From: SAR202 cluster bacterium
Lineage (GTDB): Bacteria > Chloroflexota > Dehalococcoidia > Lucifugimonadales > Lucifugimonadaceae
Direction of reading: 5' to 3'
DNA length: 58,602 nt
NCBI GenBank assembly: GCA_009392285.1
Contig: VFGU01000005.1
Coordinates: forward strand, 1-58,602
Part shown: positions 1 to 9,673 of the stretch, piece by piece
Layout of the letters: each line of letters opens with the position of its first letter
Position numbering within the stretch: position 1 is the stretch's first letter
Notes under the pieces: generated by a model
What the model was told of the DNA's origin: nothing
Databases searched by the model: none
The model's input: only the letters and a program-made list of their open reading frames with translations
Program-made: the position numbers and the translations under genes

Positions 1-1668
1 TTTGATCTTTACCATATTAAAATCTTCTTCTCCTCTCTTTAAAATCTCAACCTCAGAATTTTCTATGGACCTTTTACTGATTACGATTCGTATAGGAACC
101 CCTGATAGTTCGTAATCACTAAATTTAACGCCTGGGCCTTCGTCTCTATCATCAAAAAGAACATCGTAATCAGAATTGATTAAATCAGAATAAACACTAT
201 TAGATACTTCTTTTACTTCTGGGTTATCAGAATTCAAATTTACAAGATATATCTGAAAAGGGGATATATGTTTATTTAAAACTAATTCTTTCTCACTTGA
301 ATTTGCCTCAACTACTGCAGCAAGCAACCTTCCAACCCCAATGCCATAGCAACCCATTTCTACACTCTTTTGTTTGCCTCCTGTATCAATAAAATTCAAA
401 CCCATCTTTGCACTATATGTATTCCCTAATTTAAATATATGCCCAACCTCTATTCCTTTGTATTCATTCAGACCTTTGCATTTGCTTTCATCACAATCGA
501 CTGAAAGGAATCCTTTCTTAGCACTAGCTATATCCTCATAAGACTTAATATTAAATTCTTTCCCAGGTAAAATTCCTGAAATATGTAAATTATCTTTGTT
601 TGCACCAATTATGTAGTCAGATTTTAAATTAATGGAATCATCAACTATTAAATCAAAATCATTATTAATTGGTGATATGAAACCTGGAACTAAACCTAAT
701 TGAATTATTTCTTCATTGTCTGCCAATCTGACATCGCCACCTATTAAGTTTCTCAATTTTGTTTCATTTACTTCAAGATCTCCTGCTAAAGAAACTAAAA
801 TTGGCTTTTTACCAGAGAAATAAACCATTGTTTTTATAAAACAATGAGGGTCTAAATTAAAGAAATTGGATAAATCCTGAATAGATTTAATATTTGGAGT
901 CTCTGTTTCAGATTTTTCTACAAGATTGTCAGTATCATTTTTAATTATTTTTTTGAATTCGGCCTTTTCTTCGTTGGCAGCATATAAACATTCATCACAT
1001 TTAAGAATTGTATCTTCGCCATTTTCTGCCACTGAAATAAACTCAGACGATACTTTCCCTCCTATCGCTCCACTATCAGCAGCAACTTTTATCACATCAA
1101 TGCCACACCTATTAAAAATATTAAAATATGCTTGAGAGAATTTTTCATATACTTCATCAAGGCTCTCTTGGTCTGAATGAAAACTATAAGCATCTTTCAT
1201 CTCAAACTCCCTGACTCTTAAGAGACCACCTCTAGGTCTAGTCTCATCTCTAAATTTAGTTTGTATATGAAACAAAGAAAAAGGCATATCCCTATAACTA
1301 TTCACCTCACTCCTGACCATAGATATTACCGACTCTTCATGGGTAGGAGCAATTATCATAATTTTATCTCTTCTATCGGTAAATCTAGCTAGAGGAGGTA
1401 TAAAAGAATCGATACGACCACTTTCTTCCCATATATCTGAAGGCTGAACTACCGGAAAATTTGCCTCATGACAATCAATTGAGTTCATCTCAGATCTTAT
1501 TATATTCTTAATTTTTTCAATTACTCTCCAACCAATAGGGGTAAAACTAAATATTCCAGCACCCAACTGGCTAATATAACCTGACCTAATTAATAGTCTA
1601 TGACTAAGCATTTCTGAGTCATCAGAAATATTTCTTGAAGTAGACCAATAATATTTTGAAAGTTTAAT
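1..1668 (-). CDS. proS: Prolyl-tRNA synthetase, 3' end cut by window
   Basis: Charges tRNA-Pro with proline in the cytoplasm. The visible 556 codons are open from position 1668 to the window edge. They begin with a class II aaRS N-terminus of the ProRS type (KLSKYYWSTSRNISDDSEML, then HRLLIRSGYIS). Bacterial-type ProRS with the editing insertion is about 570 aa, so only the last few residues are missing. No ATG/GTG/TTG lies at the expected start: the best start is ATT at 1668, preceded by a perfect AGGAGG four bases upstream. An in-frame stop lies just upstream of that site, and the first in-frame ATG is 19 codons in and would delete conserved N-terminal sequence. It is the last visible gene of the rpsB operon, 18 bp after ispG. 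The function call is firm; the AUU start is inference. Confidence 0.9.
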   Translation of the reverse strand, partial: MKLSKYYWSTSRNISDDSEMLSHRLLIRSGYISQLGAGIFSFTPIGWRVIEKIKNIIRSEMNSIDCHEANFPVVQPSDIWEESGRIDSFIPPLARFTDRRDKIMIIAPTHEESVISMVRSEVNSYRDMPFSLFHIQTKFRDETRPRGGLLRVREFEMKDAYSFHSDQESLDEVYEKFSQAYFNIFNRCGIDVIKVAADSGAIGGKVSSEFISVAENGEDTILKCDECLYAANEEKAEFKKIIKNDTDNLVEKSETETPNIKSIQDLSNFFNLDPHCFIKTMVYFSGKKPILVSLAGDLEVNETKLRNLIGGDVRLADNEEIIQLGLVPGFISPINNDFDLIVDDSINLKSDYIIGANKDNLHISGILPGKEFNIKSYEDIASAKKGFLSVDCDESKCKGLNEYKGIEVGHIFKLGNTYSAKMGLNFIDTGGKQKSVEMGCYGIGVGRLLAAVVEANSSEKELVLNKHISPFQIYLVNLNSDNPEVKEVSNSVYSDLINSDYDVLFDDRDEGPGVKFSDYELSGVPIRIVISKRSIENSEVEILKRGEEDFNMVKIK

Positions 1669-1686
1669 TTTTCCTCCTATTTATTT

Positions 1687-2901
1687 CTAATTACTCCATC
1701 TTTTTTTAACATAATCTTCTACCATTGAGATAAATTCCTTAGCAATACCATCACCTTCTAAAACTCCAACTTTATCACCATCTATAAATATAGGAGCTTT
1801 AGGCGATTCTCCAGATCCAGGCAAAGATATTCCAATATCTGCACTCTTTGATTCTCCTGGTCCATTAACTACACAACCCATAACTGCCACCTTAAGATCA
1901 GAAGAGCCAGGATATTTCTTGCTCCATTCCTTAGAATTATTTTCAAGATATTCTTGAATTTCTTCACTTAATTCTCTGAAAAAAGTAGAAGTTGTCCTAC
2001 CACAACCAGGACATGAAGTAACCGAGGGTCTAAAATTTCTAATACCAATTGCCTGAAGAATCTCTTGGCTTAATTTTACTTCTTTTGTTCTATCCCCGCC
2101 TACTTCAGGGGTCAAACTACATCGAATTGTATCTCCAATACCATCTAATAAAAGATTACCTAGGGCAATAGAGGTTGAAGATACCCCCTTAGTCCCCATG
2201 CCAGCCTCTGTCAGACCTAAATGAAGAGGGAAATTACATCGATCAGCTAGGTCTCTATATACAGATATCATTTGCCTTACCCTTGAAACCTTGCAGGAAA
2301 TGATAATCTTGTTCTCTTCTAGGCCTAAATCAATCGCCTTATTTGCACTAATTAGCGCACTATCAACAAGAGCTTCTTTTTCTACTACCTCAGAATCTTC
2401 TGGAATCTCTTTCTTAGCATTATTTTCCATTTTAGAATCTAAAAGTTCAGGATCTAAACTTCCAGCGTTTACGCCTATTCTAATGGGCTTATCGAATTCT
2501 TTGGCAACCCTAATGAACATTTCAAAATTTTCATCTCTTCTATTCCCTCTGCCTACATTTCCAGGATTAATTCTGTACTTATCTAAATTTTCTGCGCATG
2601 ATTTGTGAGAAGATAAGAGCCTATGACCAATAAAATGGAAGTCTCCAATAAGAGGAACACTACACCCTAAATCCATAAGTCTTTTCTTAATTTCTGGTAT
2701 TGCCTTTGCAGAATTATCATTATTAACTGTCACTCTTACTAATTCACTTCCTGCGTCATATAAGGCTTTTACCTGCGAAACTGTTGCATTGATATCTGAG
2801 GTATCAGTATCAGTCATAGATTGCACTACAATCTGCGAATCACTTCCAATGGGAATATCACCCACTTTAACTAAATTACTTTTTCTTCTGTGAATTTCCA
2901 C
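1687..2901 (-). CDS. ispG: 4-hydroxy-3-methylbut-2-enyl diphosphate synthase (IspG/GcpE)
   Basis: Penultimate step of the MEP isoprenoid pathway, converting methylerythritol cyclodiphosphate to HMBPP with a [4Fe-4S] cluster. The 404-aa product has the N-terminal TIM-barrel opening (VKVGDIPIGSDSQIVVQSMT) and the C-terminal cluster-binding cysteines in SCPGCGRTTSTFF and MGCVVNGPGES. It is slightly longer than E. coli IspG because of an acidic insert around residues 160-185. The start is GTG at 2901. The gene lies between rseP and proS in the same operon, as does dxr, so two MEP-pathway genes are co-transcribed. Confidence 0.95.
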   Translation of the reverse strand: MEIHRRKSNLVKVGDIPIGSDSQIVVQSMTDTDTSDINATVSQVKALYDAGSELVRVTVNNDNSAKAIPEIKKRLMDLGCSVPLIGDFHFIGHRLLSSHKSCAENLDKYRINPGNVGRGNRRDENFEMFIRVAKEFDKPIRIGVNAGSLDPELLDSKMENNAKKEIPEDSEVVEKEALVDSALISANKAIDLGLEENKIIISCKVSRVRQMISVYRDLADRCNFPLHLGLTEAGMGTKGVSSTSIALGNLLLDGIGDTIRCSLTPEVGGDRTKEVKLSQEILQAIGIRNFRPSVTSCPGCGRTTSTFFRELSEEIQEYLENNSKEWSKKYPGSSDLKVAVMGCVVNGPGESKSADIGISLPGSGESPKAPIFIDGDKVGVLEGDGIAKEFISMVEDYVKKRWSN

Positions 2902-2925
2902 TTAAATATTATATTCCTCTCAACA

Positions 2926-4278
2926 TTAGCCCACAACATCTACGCCTTGATAAATTCTAATTATATCTTGAGCGGTTATTATGAATAAAAGAGTAAGCAT
3001 AAAAATAAAACCTAAACCATGTACTATTCTTTCTTTGTCAGGTGAAACTCTTTTTCCATTTCTCAGAATTTCAATTAATACAAACAAGATCCTACCTCCA
3101 TCAAGTGCTGGTATTGGCAATAAATTTATAACAGCTAAACTCAAACTTAATATTGAGGTAAGTTCTACAAAAATCATTATTTTATCTCTGAATTCAATTT
3201 CAGCTATAGCTATTTCACCAGTAATTTGACTGATACCAACAGGACCCACTGCACTTGGACCAGAAAATTGAGGGTTAGTACTTCCAGCAATCATAGCTTT
3301 TATACTATTTATAGATAAATCAAATAACTGAAAAACACTAAATACAGATTCTCTAATAGAACCAATTATTCCATAGTTGGAATCAATCTTAGTAAAATTA
3401 CTAGAATAGATAGATATTCCTAGAGCACCTTGGCCCTCAGGAGGATTCCATCTAGGCCTAGATTTAAATGTTTTAATATCTCCATTATAAAAGAATTTTT
3501 CCTCCCAAGATTTTGAAAAAACATTGGGAATCCCTCTTTCGATTTGAATTTCTATGTTTTCTCCTAGCGAAGAGGTTATTATTTTCTGCAATGAGTTCAT
3601 GTTATTCATAGATCTCCCATTAATAGAAAGGATTTTATCTCCTGATTTCAATCCAGAATGATATGCTGGCGACTCTTTAATAACATCCATAATTATTAAA
3701 TCCGACTTCTGGATCTGGCCAGGCATTAGAAAGGCAATAAAAAATAATACGAAAGGCAATAAAAAATTAATCAAAACTCCTGAAATTAATACAATTAATC
3801 TTTGATAAGGCTTCTTCATATAGAAACTCTCCGGATGATCAGAATGCTCTTCACCAAAAGGCCTTACAAATCCACCTAGAGGCAGAAGATTGAAGGACCA
3901 TTGCATCTCTTTAAAATAGATTTTTCCATCTTGATGATAATGAGATGTGATTTCTATTGAATCGCTCTTAAGGCTTGCAGGAATTTCATTTTTGTCATCG
4001 AATATCTCTGCAACTGATAATCTATTATAAGTTAGTTTAGTAGTAACGAATAAGATTTTTCTTGAATTAAAACTTTTGTACTTTAATAAAAGTTCTTTGG
4101 AAATAAATAAAGAGTTTCTGCCAGACCATATAGAAAATAATCTTGGGGGGAATCCAAAACCAAATTCTAAAACCTTTATCTTAAAAAACTTAGCTGAAAA
4201 ATAATGTCCAAATTCATGAAAAATAATAAGAGGCAATAGAACCAAGATAAAACTTGCAATGCTTACAATAACTGTCAT
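2926..4278 (-). CDS. rseP: RseP-type site-2 intramembrane zinc metalloprotease (M50)
   Basis: Membrane-embedded protease of the RseP/RIP family that cuts substrates within the membrane, such as anti-sigma factors or leftover signal peptides. The HEFGH zinc motif is at residues 21-25 in the first membrane helix. The C-terminal LDGGR motif (PIPALDGGRILFV) lies in a late helix. A single PDZ domain is visible around residues 185-250 (GLKSGDKILSINGR), with a longer soluble stretch before it. The ATG overlaps the dxr stop as ATGA, so the two genes are translationally coupled. The substrate cannot be read from the sequence. Confidence 0.93.
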   Translation of the reverse strand: MTVIVSIASFILVLLPLIIFHEFGHYFSAKFFKIKVLEFGFGFPPRLFSIWSGRNSLFISKELLLKYKSFNSRKILFVTTKLTYNRLSVAEIFDDKNEIPASLKSDSIEITSHYHQDGKIYFKEMQWSFNLLPLGGFVRPFGEEHSDHPESFYMKKPYQRLIVLISGVLINFLLPFVLFFIAFLMPGQIQKSDLIIMDVIKESPAYHSGLKSGDKILSINGRSMNNMNSLQKIITSSLGENIEIQIERGIPNVFSKSWEEKFFYNGDIKTFKSRPRWNPPEGQGALGISIYSSNFTKIDSNYGIIGSIRESVFSVFQLFDLSINSIKAMIAGSTNPQFSGPSAVGPVGISQITGEIAIAEIEFRDKIMIFVELTSILSLSLAVINLLPIPALDGGRILFVLIEILRNGKRVSPDKERIVHGLGFIFMLTLLFIITAQDIIRIYQGVDVVG

Positions 4279-5393
4279 CCAATTTCCTCTATAGTCTTTA
4301 AATAAGACCTTTGGACGGTCTCTTTAATAGTTTCCAAATTGTATTCATCTGAAAAATCAAATTTATCGTAAACCCTCTTCATTGCATCTAGCATGCCTGT
4401 ATAACTAATCTTTCCTTCTAGAAACATTTCCACAGCAGCCTGATCAGAGCCTACCAAGAATGAAGGTGCCAATTTTGATGAATTTAATAATTGAATGCCA
4501 AAATTAAACCATCCAAGTTTATCCTCAGGAAAAGATTCAAAAGATAAACCCTTTATCGATCTAAAATCTATTTTCTTAATTTTAGAACTTGATTTCCTTT
4601 CCGGGTAGTACAGACCATATAAAATTGGTATTTTCATGTCAGGATATGATAGTACAGCTAATATATTTCCATCTTTAAATTCTGCTAATCCATGAATCAA
4701 ACTTTGCCTATGAAACAATACTTCTATTTTATCGAGAGGTAATGAGAAAAGGTTGGATGCTTCTTGAACTTCAAATACCTTATTTATCAAGGTAGAAGAA
4801 TCAACAGTAATTTTTCTTCCCATTTTCCATGTTGGATGAGCCAAAACGTCTTTGACAGTAATTTTTTTTAATTCTTCAGCAGTACGATCTCTTAAAGCTC
4901 CTCCAGAAGCTGTTAGAATCACCCTATCAATAGATACACTGTCTTCATTTTTTATACATTGCCATATTGCAGAATGTTCACTATCTAATGGAATTATTTC
5001 TGAACCTTTATCTTTAGATAATTCAACTATTATATCTCCTCCAGCAACTAAACTTTCCTTGTTGGCTAATAATACTTTTCTACCCTGCTCTATTGAGAAG
5101 ATCGTAGGATCAATACCCTCAATCCCTGACAAAGCAATTACCATGAGATCTGAGTCATCAAAATTTAATATATCTTTATAACTATTCATTCTTTTGCCAT
5201 ATGAATAATCAACGTCACTATTTGAATAATAATATTTTGGTTTAAATTTATTCACTTGCTCTTCTAATTTATTTTCATTATTACCTGCAGTAATAGTGAT
5301 CAGTTCAAACTCTTCTATATTCTCTTCAATTAGATCTAAGCATTGAGTTCCAACAGAACCTGTAGATCCAAGAATAGAAACTTTTCTTTTCAT
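4275..5393 (-). CDS. dxr: 1-deoxy-D-xylulose 5-phosphate reductoisomerase
   Basis: First committed step of the MEP isoprenoid pathway: NADPH-dependent rearrangement and reduction of DXP. The 372-aa product has the N-terminal nucleotide-binding motif GSTGSVGTQ, LANKESLVAGG, the metal/substrate residues in PLDSEHSAIWQ, and the conserved SSTLINKVFEVQEA. Length is normal for the family. It overlaps both neighbours (rseP and cdsA) by 4 bp through ATGA. Confidence 0.96.
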   Translation of the reverse strand: MKRKVSILGSTGSVGTQCLDLIEENIEEFELITITAGNNENKLEEQVNKFKPKYYYSNSDVDYSYGKRMNSYKDILNFDDSDLMVIALSGIEGIDPTIFSIEQGRKVLLANKESLVAGGDIIVELSKDKGSEIIPLDSEHSAIWQCIKNEDSVSIDRVILTASGGALRDRTAEELKKITVKDVLAHPTWKMGRKITVDSSTLINKVFEVQEASNLFSLPLDKIEVLFHRQSLIHGLAEFKDGNILAVLSYPDMKIPILYGLYYPERKSSSKIKKIDFRSIKGLSFESFPEDKLGWFNFGIQLLNSSKLAPSFLVGSDQAAVEMFLEGKISYTGMLDAMKRVYDKFDFSDEYNLETIKETVQRSYLKTIEEIG

Positions 5394-6235
5394 ACTATTG
5401 CCTTTACTAACGATAATAAGGTTAAAACTATAACCACAGAGTCTATTCTATCAAGAATTCCACCATGACCTGGAAGAGTCGAACCAAAATCCTTTACGCC
5501 AAAATTTCTTTTAACTCCTGAAGCATAAAGGTCACCAATAATTGCAAAAAAAGGTAAAGAAAAAGCCAAAATTAAATTTAAATTAAATGAATTTATAGGG
5601 TTATTGAATAAAAAATTAATAAATAAATAAAATAAAATACCTGACATATACCCTGAAATATACCCTTCAATGCTTTTATTAGGGCTAAGTTTAGAAATCA
5701 AATTAATTCTGTGCCTGCCAAATTTGGATCCAACTAAATAGGATACGGAATCTACAACAAAAACTGTTAATACAGGAATAAGTATCCATTTAAGATCTGA
5801 GAATGAATCATATAACAACAATATAGAAGAGACACCTGTCACAAAAAACAATGAGGATGATTCTCTTAATAGAAATTCATAAATTCTTTGGTCTTCAAAA
5901 TAGGAAAATTGGGATCTATCAATTATTTCTTCGTCTCTTTTTCTTATCCCAACAATTATTGATAATATTCCGACAATAAGCGCAAGAAAATGTAAAATTA
6001 AGTTGGTAACTACAGAATATCCACCCCACTCTATATAGGATAAATATATTGGGATAAATATTATAAAGTATATAAAAGTTCTTATATTTCTTTTCTCTTC
6101 AGTTAACAAAAGATTAGTTTCGATAATAATAAAAAAAATTAATACTAAAACTAATAAGAAAGTAAAAATATTAGATACTAATGATAATAGTAATATTGGT
6201 CCTAAGATTAATGATGTTCTAATCCTCTGATTCAT
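5390..6235 (-). CDS. cdsA: Phosphatidate cytidylyltransferase
   Basis: Makes CDP-diacylglycerol from phosphatidic acid and CTP at the membrane for phospholipid synthesis. The protein is strongly hydrophobic with about seven to eight membrane segments. It ends with the CdsA signature (VKRNFGVKDFGS, then LPGHGGILDRIDSVV). A longer frame reaches a TTG at 6283 inside uppS, but the ATG at 6235 gives the usual N-terminus MNQRIRTSLIL and lies 7 bp after the uppS stop, so I chose it (281 aa). pgsA, which uses CDP-DAG, is elsewhere in this window. Confidence 0.93.
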   Translation of the reverse strand: MNQRIRTSLILGPILLLSLVSNIFTFLLVLVLIFFIIIETNLLLTEEKRNIRTFIYFIIFIPIYLSYIEWGGYSVVTNLILHFLALIVGILSIIVGIRKRDEEIIDRSQFSYFEDQRIYEFLLRESSSLFFVTGVSSILLLYDSFSDLKWILIPVLTVFVVDSVSYLVGSKFGRHRINLISKLSPNKSIEGYISGYMSGILFYLFINFLFNNPINSFNLNLILAFSLPFFAIIGDLYASGVKRNFGVKDFGSTLPGHGGILDRIDSVVIVLTLLSLVKAIV

Positions 6236-6242
6236 AAAATAA

Positions 6243-6992
6243 CTAATCTGCTCCAAATCTTCTTTTTCTCTTAGAAAATTCAATCAAAGCCTTAGAAAAT
6301 TCTGAAATATCAAAATCTGGCCAGAGCACATTGCTAGTAAAAAATTCGCTATATGCTGTTTGCCAAATTAAAAAGTTACTAAGTCTATACTCGCCTCCGG
6401 TTCTTATTACCAAATCTGGATCTGGGGCTCCATCGTTAAGGTATTTATTAAATAAACTTTCGTCTATTTCAAGCGAATCTATCTTGCTGTCAACGATTTT
6501 CTTCGTAGCTTCTATAATCTCTCTTCTGCCCCCATAATCAAAAGCTATTATTAAGTTAATATTTTTATTTTCTTCGGTTTTTTTTACTGCTTCTAATATA
6601 TTTGCTCTAGTTTTAGAATCTAGTTTTTCTATACTTCCTTTTATCAAAATCCTCACACCTAATTCATGAAGATTGGCAAAATTTTCTGATAGAGATTCTG
6701 AAAGTAAAGTTTTAGTTATATAATTAACTTCTTTCTGGGGTCTATCCCAATTTTCTGTAGAAAAAGTAAATAGTGTTAGAAATCTAATTTCTAAAGATTT
6801 CATAAATTTTACTATTGATTCAATATTTTTAGTTCCTGCTTTATGACCTGAAAAAACTGGGATTTTTTTCATAGCCGCCCACCTTCTATTGCCATCCATT
6901 ATTATGGCAATATGGGAAGGCAATGACGAAGAATTTTCTTTAAATGAATCTAAGACAATAGATTCAAAACTTTTATCGGATCGTTTATCCAA
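6243..6992 (-). CDS. uppS: Undecaprenyl diphosphate synthase (cis-prenyltransferase)
   Basis: Condenses IPP units onto FPP to make the lipid carrier for cell-wall glycans. The catalytic Asp33 lies in IIMDGNRRWA. Further family motifs are FSTENWDRP, RILIKGS, and the C-terminal DLVIRTGGEYRLSNFLIWQ with YSEFFTSNVLWPDF. The start appears to be TTG at 6992, with GAAGG a few bases upstream; the first ATG falls inside the catalytic motif and cannot be the start. It sits between frr and cdsA in the operon. Confidence 0.95.
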   Translation of the reverse strand: MDKRSDKSFESIVLDSFKENSSSLPSHIAIIMDGNRRWAAMKKIPVFSGHKAGTKNIESIVKFMKSLEIRFLTLFTFSTENWDRPQKEVNYITKTLLSESLSENFANLHELGVRILIKGSIEKLDSKTRANILEAVKKTEENKNINLIIAFDYGGRREIIEATKKIVDSKIDSLEIDESLFNKYLNDGAPDPDLVIRTGGEYRLSNFLIWQTAYSEFFTSNVLWPDFDISEFSKALIEFSKRKRRFGAD

Positions 6993-6998
6993 AAGCCT

Positions 6999-7556
6999 TC
7001 AAACTTCCATTAACTCGTTTTCTTTTTCTTGTGAAATACTAGAAATAAGGTCAATATTATCGTCTGTATTCTTTTGTATTTCTGACTGAAGTCTTCTGCT
7101 ATCATCTTGTGAAATTTCACTTGATTTCTCAAGCAATTTTACCTCATCCATACCATTTCTTCTGACATTTCTTATTGAAATTTTTGCATCTTCTGACTTC
7201 TTTTTTAAAGATCTGACCAACTCCAATCTTCTTTCCTCATTAAGGGGAGGAACAACAAGTCTAATTGTATCTCCTTCTATTCCAGGGCTAATACCTAAAT
7301 CAGACGATTCTATTTCTTTAGCAATTGAAGGTACTGCAGACTTATCCCATAATTGAATTAATATCATAGATCCTTCGGAAACACTTATTTGGCCTAGTTC
7401 TGATAGTTTCATTTGAGTACCATGATAATCTACCATTAAACCTGAAACTAATCCTGAATGAGCCCTATTAGTTCTCATTCCTGAAATATCTTCTTGAAAA
7501 TATTCTATTGTATTAGCCATATTAGACTTAACGTCTGATATTAATTCTTCACTCAT
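6999..7556 (-). CDS. frr: Ribosome recycling factor
   Basis: Splits post-termination ribosomes together with EF-G. The 185-aa length is standard. The family pattern is clear: SGMRTNRAHSGLV near residues 25-37, then LVVPPLNEERR and NVRRNGMD, with a long helical C-terminus. The start ATG at 7556 is one base from the pyrH stop, and uppS follows 6 bp downstream, so it is within the tightly packed operon. Confidence 0.96.
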   Translation of the reverse strand: MSEELISDVKSNMANTIEYFQEDISGMRTNRAHSGLVSGLMVDYHGTQMKLSELGQISVSEGSMILIQLWDKSAVPSIAKEIESSDLGISPGIEGDTIRLVVPPLNEERRLELVRSLKKKSEDAKISIRNVRRNGMDEVKLLEKSSEISQDDSRRLQSEIQKNTDDNIDLISSISQEKENELMEV

Positions 7557-7557
7557 T

Positions 7558-8280
7558 TTAGATATCCTGAGTAATTAATGTTCCTAGATCTTTTCCACTT
7601 AGGATACCTGATAAAGTTCCTTTGTTAAAAATATTAAATACACTTATAGGCATATCATTATCCATGCACATAGATAATGCAGTGCTATCTAAAGCCTTAA
7701 TTTGCCTTGAAAGAGCATCAATATGAGTAATTTTATTAATTTTTTTTGCTGAAGGGTTAATCTTAGGGTCAGAATCATATACACCATCAACATCATTTTT
7801 TGACATCATTAGAAGATCAGCAGAAATTTCTAAAGCCCTTAGAGCGGCAGCAGTATCAGTTGTCATGTAAGGATTTCCACTTCCTCCAACCAAAATTACA
7901 ATCCTGCCTTTATCCAAATGCCTCAATGCTCTTCTTCTAATAAATAATTCTGCGACAGAAGGATTGGAAAGAGCAGACATGGTTCTCACAGGTAGATTTA
8001 TATTTTCTAGAGCATCCTGAAGGGCCAATCCATTAATCATAGTTGCAAGCATTCCTGCAGAATCTGCAACAGATCTATCCATACCTAACTTCTCATAATC
8101 AGCCCCTCTCCAAATATTTCCTCCACCAACAACCATTGCGATCCTTATTTTCTTAAATTTATCTTTAACGTCAGAAATCTCTTTAGATAAGTAATCGAGA
8201 ATGTCGGTATCTATACCAAACTTCCTATCTCCAACAAGTGCTTCCCCGCTAAGTTTTAAAAGTATAGTGCGAGGAGTCAT
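7558..8280 (-). CDS. pyrH: Uridylate kinase
   Basis: Phosphorylates UMP to UDP in pyrimidine nucleotide synthesis. It belongs to the amino-acid-kinase fold: LKLSGEALVG at the N-terminus, VVGGGNIWRG, GGSGNPYMTTDTAAALRALE, and NDVDGVYDSDP. The 240-aa length is normal. ATG at 8280 has GGAG-like purines upstream. Its position between tsf and frr matches many bacteria. Confidence 0.96.
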   Translation of the reverse strand: MTPRTILLKLSGEALVGDRKFGIDTDILDYLSKEISDVKDKFKKIRIAMVVGGGNIWRGADYEKLGMDRSVADSAGMLATMINGLALQDALENINLPVRTMSALSNPSVAELFIRRRALRHLDKGRIVILVGGSGNPYMTTDTAAALRALEISADLLMMSKNDVDGVYDSDPKINPSAKKINKITHIDALSRQIKALDSTALSMCMDNDMPISVFNIFNKGTLSGILSGKDLGTLITQDI

Positions 8281-8285
8281 ATATA

Positions 8286-8780
8286 TTAAGATAGATCAAA
8301 TTTAGTTATTCTAGAAATATTTACGTTCTCTCCAACTTTAGAGATCATAGATTTAATCATATCCTCAATTGTAAGAGATGGGTCTTTAATAAATGCTTGG
8401 GACATTAATATTTCTTCATCAGAAACTTTGTCTGCTCCTTCATCATCTTTAGATATGAATAAAGGTCCCATTGCGGCTACCTGCATAGCAAGATCTTTTG
8501 CTAAATTCACAAAATCATCAGTCCTAGCCACGAAATCTGTTTCACACTTCAATTCTACCAATGAACCTATTTTGTTTCCTGCATGAATATAACTCTGAAC
8601 TACACCCTCTGAAGTCTCTCTGCCAGATTTTTTTAAAGCGTTTGCAAGGCCTTGCTTCTTTAAGATTTCCTCTGCCTTGTCAGCATCTCCATTTGACTCA
8701 TCAAGTGCCTTTTTAACAGCCATTACTCCAGCTCCAGTTTTTTGCCTGAGTTCTTTTACTACATTCAAATCTACTTCCAT
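8286..8780 (-). CDS. tsf: Elongation factor Ts, short form
   Basis: Guanine nucleotide exchange factor for EF-Tu. The N-terminal UBA-like domain (VKELRQKTGAGVMAVKKALD) and the TDFVAR motif in ELKCETDFVARTDDF are intact. At 164 aa it is much shorter than E. coli EF-Ts (about 283 aa), lacking the second core subdomain and coiled coil. Short EF-Ts is known from Chloroflexota and some other phyla, so this is normal for the inferred lineage and not a truncation. It is one base downstream of rpsB. Confidence 0.95.
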   Translation of the reverse strand: MEVDLNVVKELRQKTGAGVMAVKKALDESNGDADKAEEILKKQGLANALKKSGRETSEGVVQSYIHAGNKIGSLVELKCETDFVARTDDFVNLAKDLAMQVAAMGPLFISKDDEGADKVSDEEILMSQAFIKDPSLTIEDMIKSMISKVGENVNISRITKFDLS

Positions 8781-8781
8781 T

Positions 8782-9564
8782 TTACTCCTTATCTTCTTTA
8801 GAAGATTCTTTAAGTTGAGATTCTTTTGCTTTCTTTAGTTCCTCTTCTTGGATTTGAGCATATTTTTCTTTACCTTCTAAAATTGAATCAGCTATAAACT
8901 TAGTTATTATACTTATTGACCTAAGAGCATCATCGTTACCTGGAATAGGAACATCGATTTTACTAGGATCGCTATTGGTATCAACTACCGCTATAATAGG
9001 AATGCCTAGTTTATTAGCTTCATTTACAGCGTTAAATTCCATCTCGGTATCAATTACAAACATCAATTGAGGAATCTTCTCTATTCCGGTTATTCCTCCA
9101 AAAAACTTCTTCAACTTCTTTGCCTTTGTAGCGATAACCTGAAGTTCTCTTTTGGTATTAGTCTTGTCATCTTGTTGCTCAGTAGCTTTGTTTTCAAGAT
9201 TTTTTAATGTGTCAACTCTTGACTTCATAGTTTTAAAATTTGTTAGCATACCGCCAAGCCATCTTTGGTTTACATAAAAACTTTCGCATCTTTCTGCCTC
9301 ATTCTGGATGGCTGACTTTGCCTGAAGCTTTGTGCCTACAAAAATACATTCTCCGCCCTGAGACACAATATCTATAATTAGTTTCCTTGCTTCTTCAAGT
9401 TGAGTAATTGTTTTTTCAAGATTTATAACATGAGATTTAGATTTCTTAGTAAATATGAAAGAATCCATCTTGGGATTCCACTTTCTTGTGGGATGACCAA
9501 AATGAACTCCTGCTTCAAAAAGTGTTCTTAAATTTATTTTTCTTTCTTCAGTTAAATTATCCAA
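8782..9564 (-). CDS. rpsB: Ribosomal protein uS2
   Basis: Small-subunit ribosomal protein S2, first gene of the operon. The hallmark [19 protein letters not shown] appears near residue 14, followed by [27 protein letters not shown], and [11 protein letters not shown]. The lysine/glutamate-rich tail is common in S2. The start is TTG at 9564, since an in-frame TAG lies just upstream and there is no ATG option. It is preceded by an extended -10 promoter. Confidence 0.96.
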   Translation of the reverse strand: MDNLTEERKINLRTLFEAGVHFGHPTRKWNPKMDSFIFTKKSKSHVINLEKTITQLEEARKLIIDIVSQGGECIFVGTKLQAKSAIQNEAERCESFYVNQRWLGGMLTNFKTMKSRVDTLKNLENKATEQQDDKTNTKRELQVIATKAKKLKKFFGGITGIEKIPQLMFVIDTEMEFNAVNEANKLGIPIIAVVDTNSDPSKIDVPIPGNDDALRSISIITKFIADSILEGKEKYAQIQEEELKKAKESQLKESSKEDKE

Positions 9565-9594
9565 TTTATTTTTCTTCTAAAAACTCCGTTGTGG

Positions 9595-9625
9595 AGTATA
9601 GCACATTAAAATAGATTAAGTACAA
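9595..9625 (-). promoter_or_regulatory. Extended -10 promoter of the rpsB operon
   Basis: On the minus strand the divergent intergenic region reads TTGTAC (9625-9620), a 19-bp spacer, then TGC-TATACT with the hexamer at 9600-9595. The TGn extension compensates for the long spacer. The start TTG is about 30 bases downstream. A short inverted repeat (ACTCC-GTTGT-GGAGT, 9583-9597) overlaps the -10 and the likely transcription start; its meaning is unknown. Confidence 0.55.
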
Positions 9626-9673
9626 GTTTCTCATACTGTCGTTAAGTTTAATTACTTCTAGTAACATTGAAAT

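Noticed and set aside
1-1668. A possible pseudogene, because no ATG-, GTG- or TTG-started full-length frame is present
   Set aside because: The ProRS frame is uninterrupted for 556 codons, and a non-standard ATT start with a perfect AGGAGG explains the missing start.
5390-6283. Long cdsA start at 6283 (TTG)
   Set aside because: It would overlap uppS by 41 bp with a TTG and adds a charged N-terminus foreign to the family; ATG at 6235 fits better.
9583-9597. ACTCC-GTTGT-GGAGT hairpin as an S2 autoregulatory leader
   Set aside because: The repeat overlaps the -10 hexamer, so much of it would not be transcribed; too short to call a regulatory RNA.
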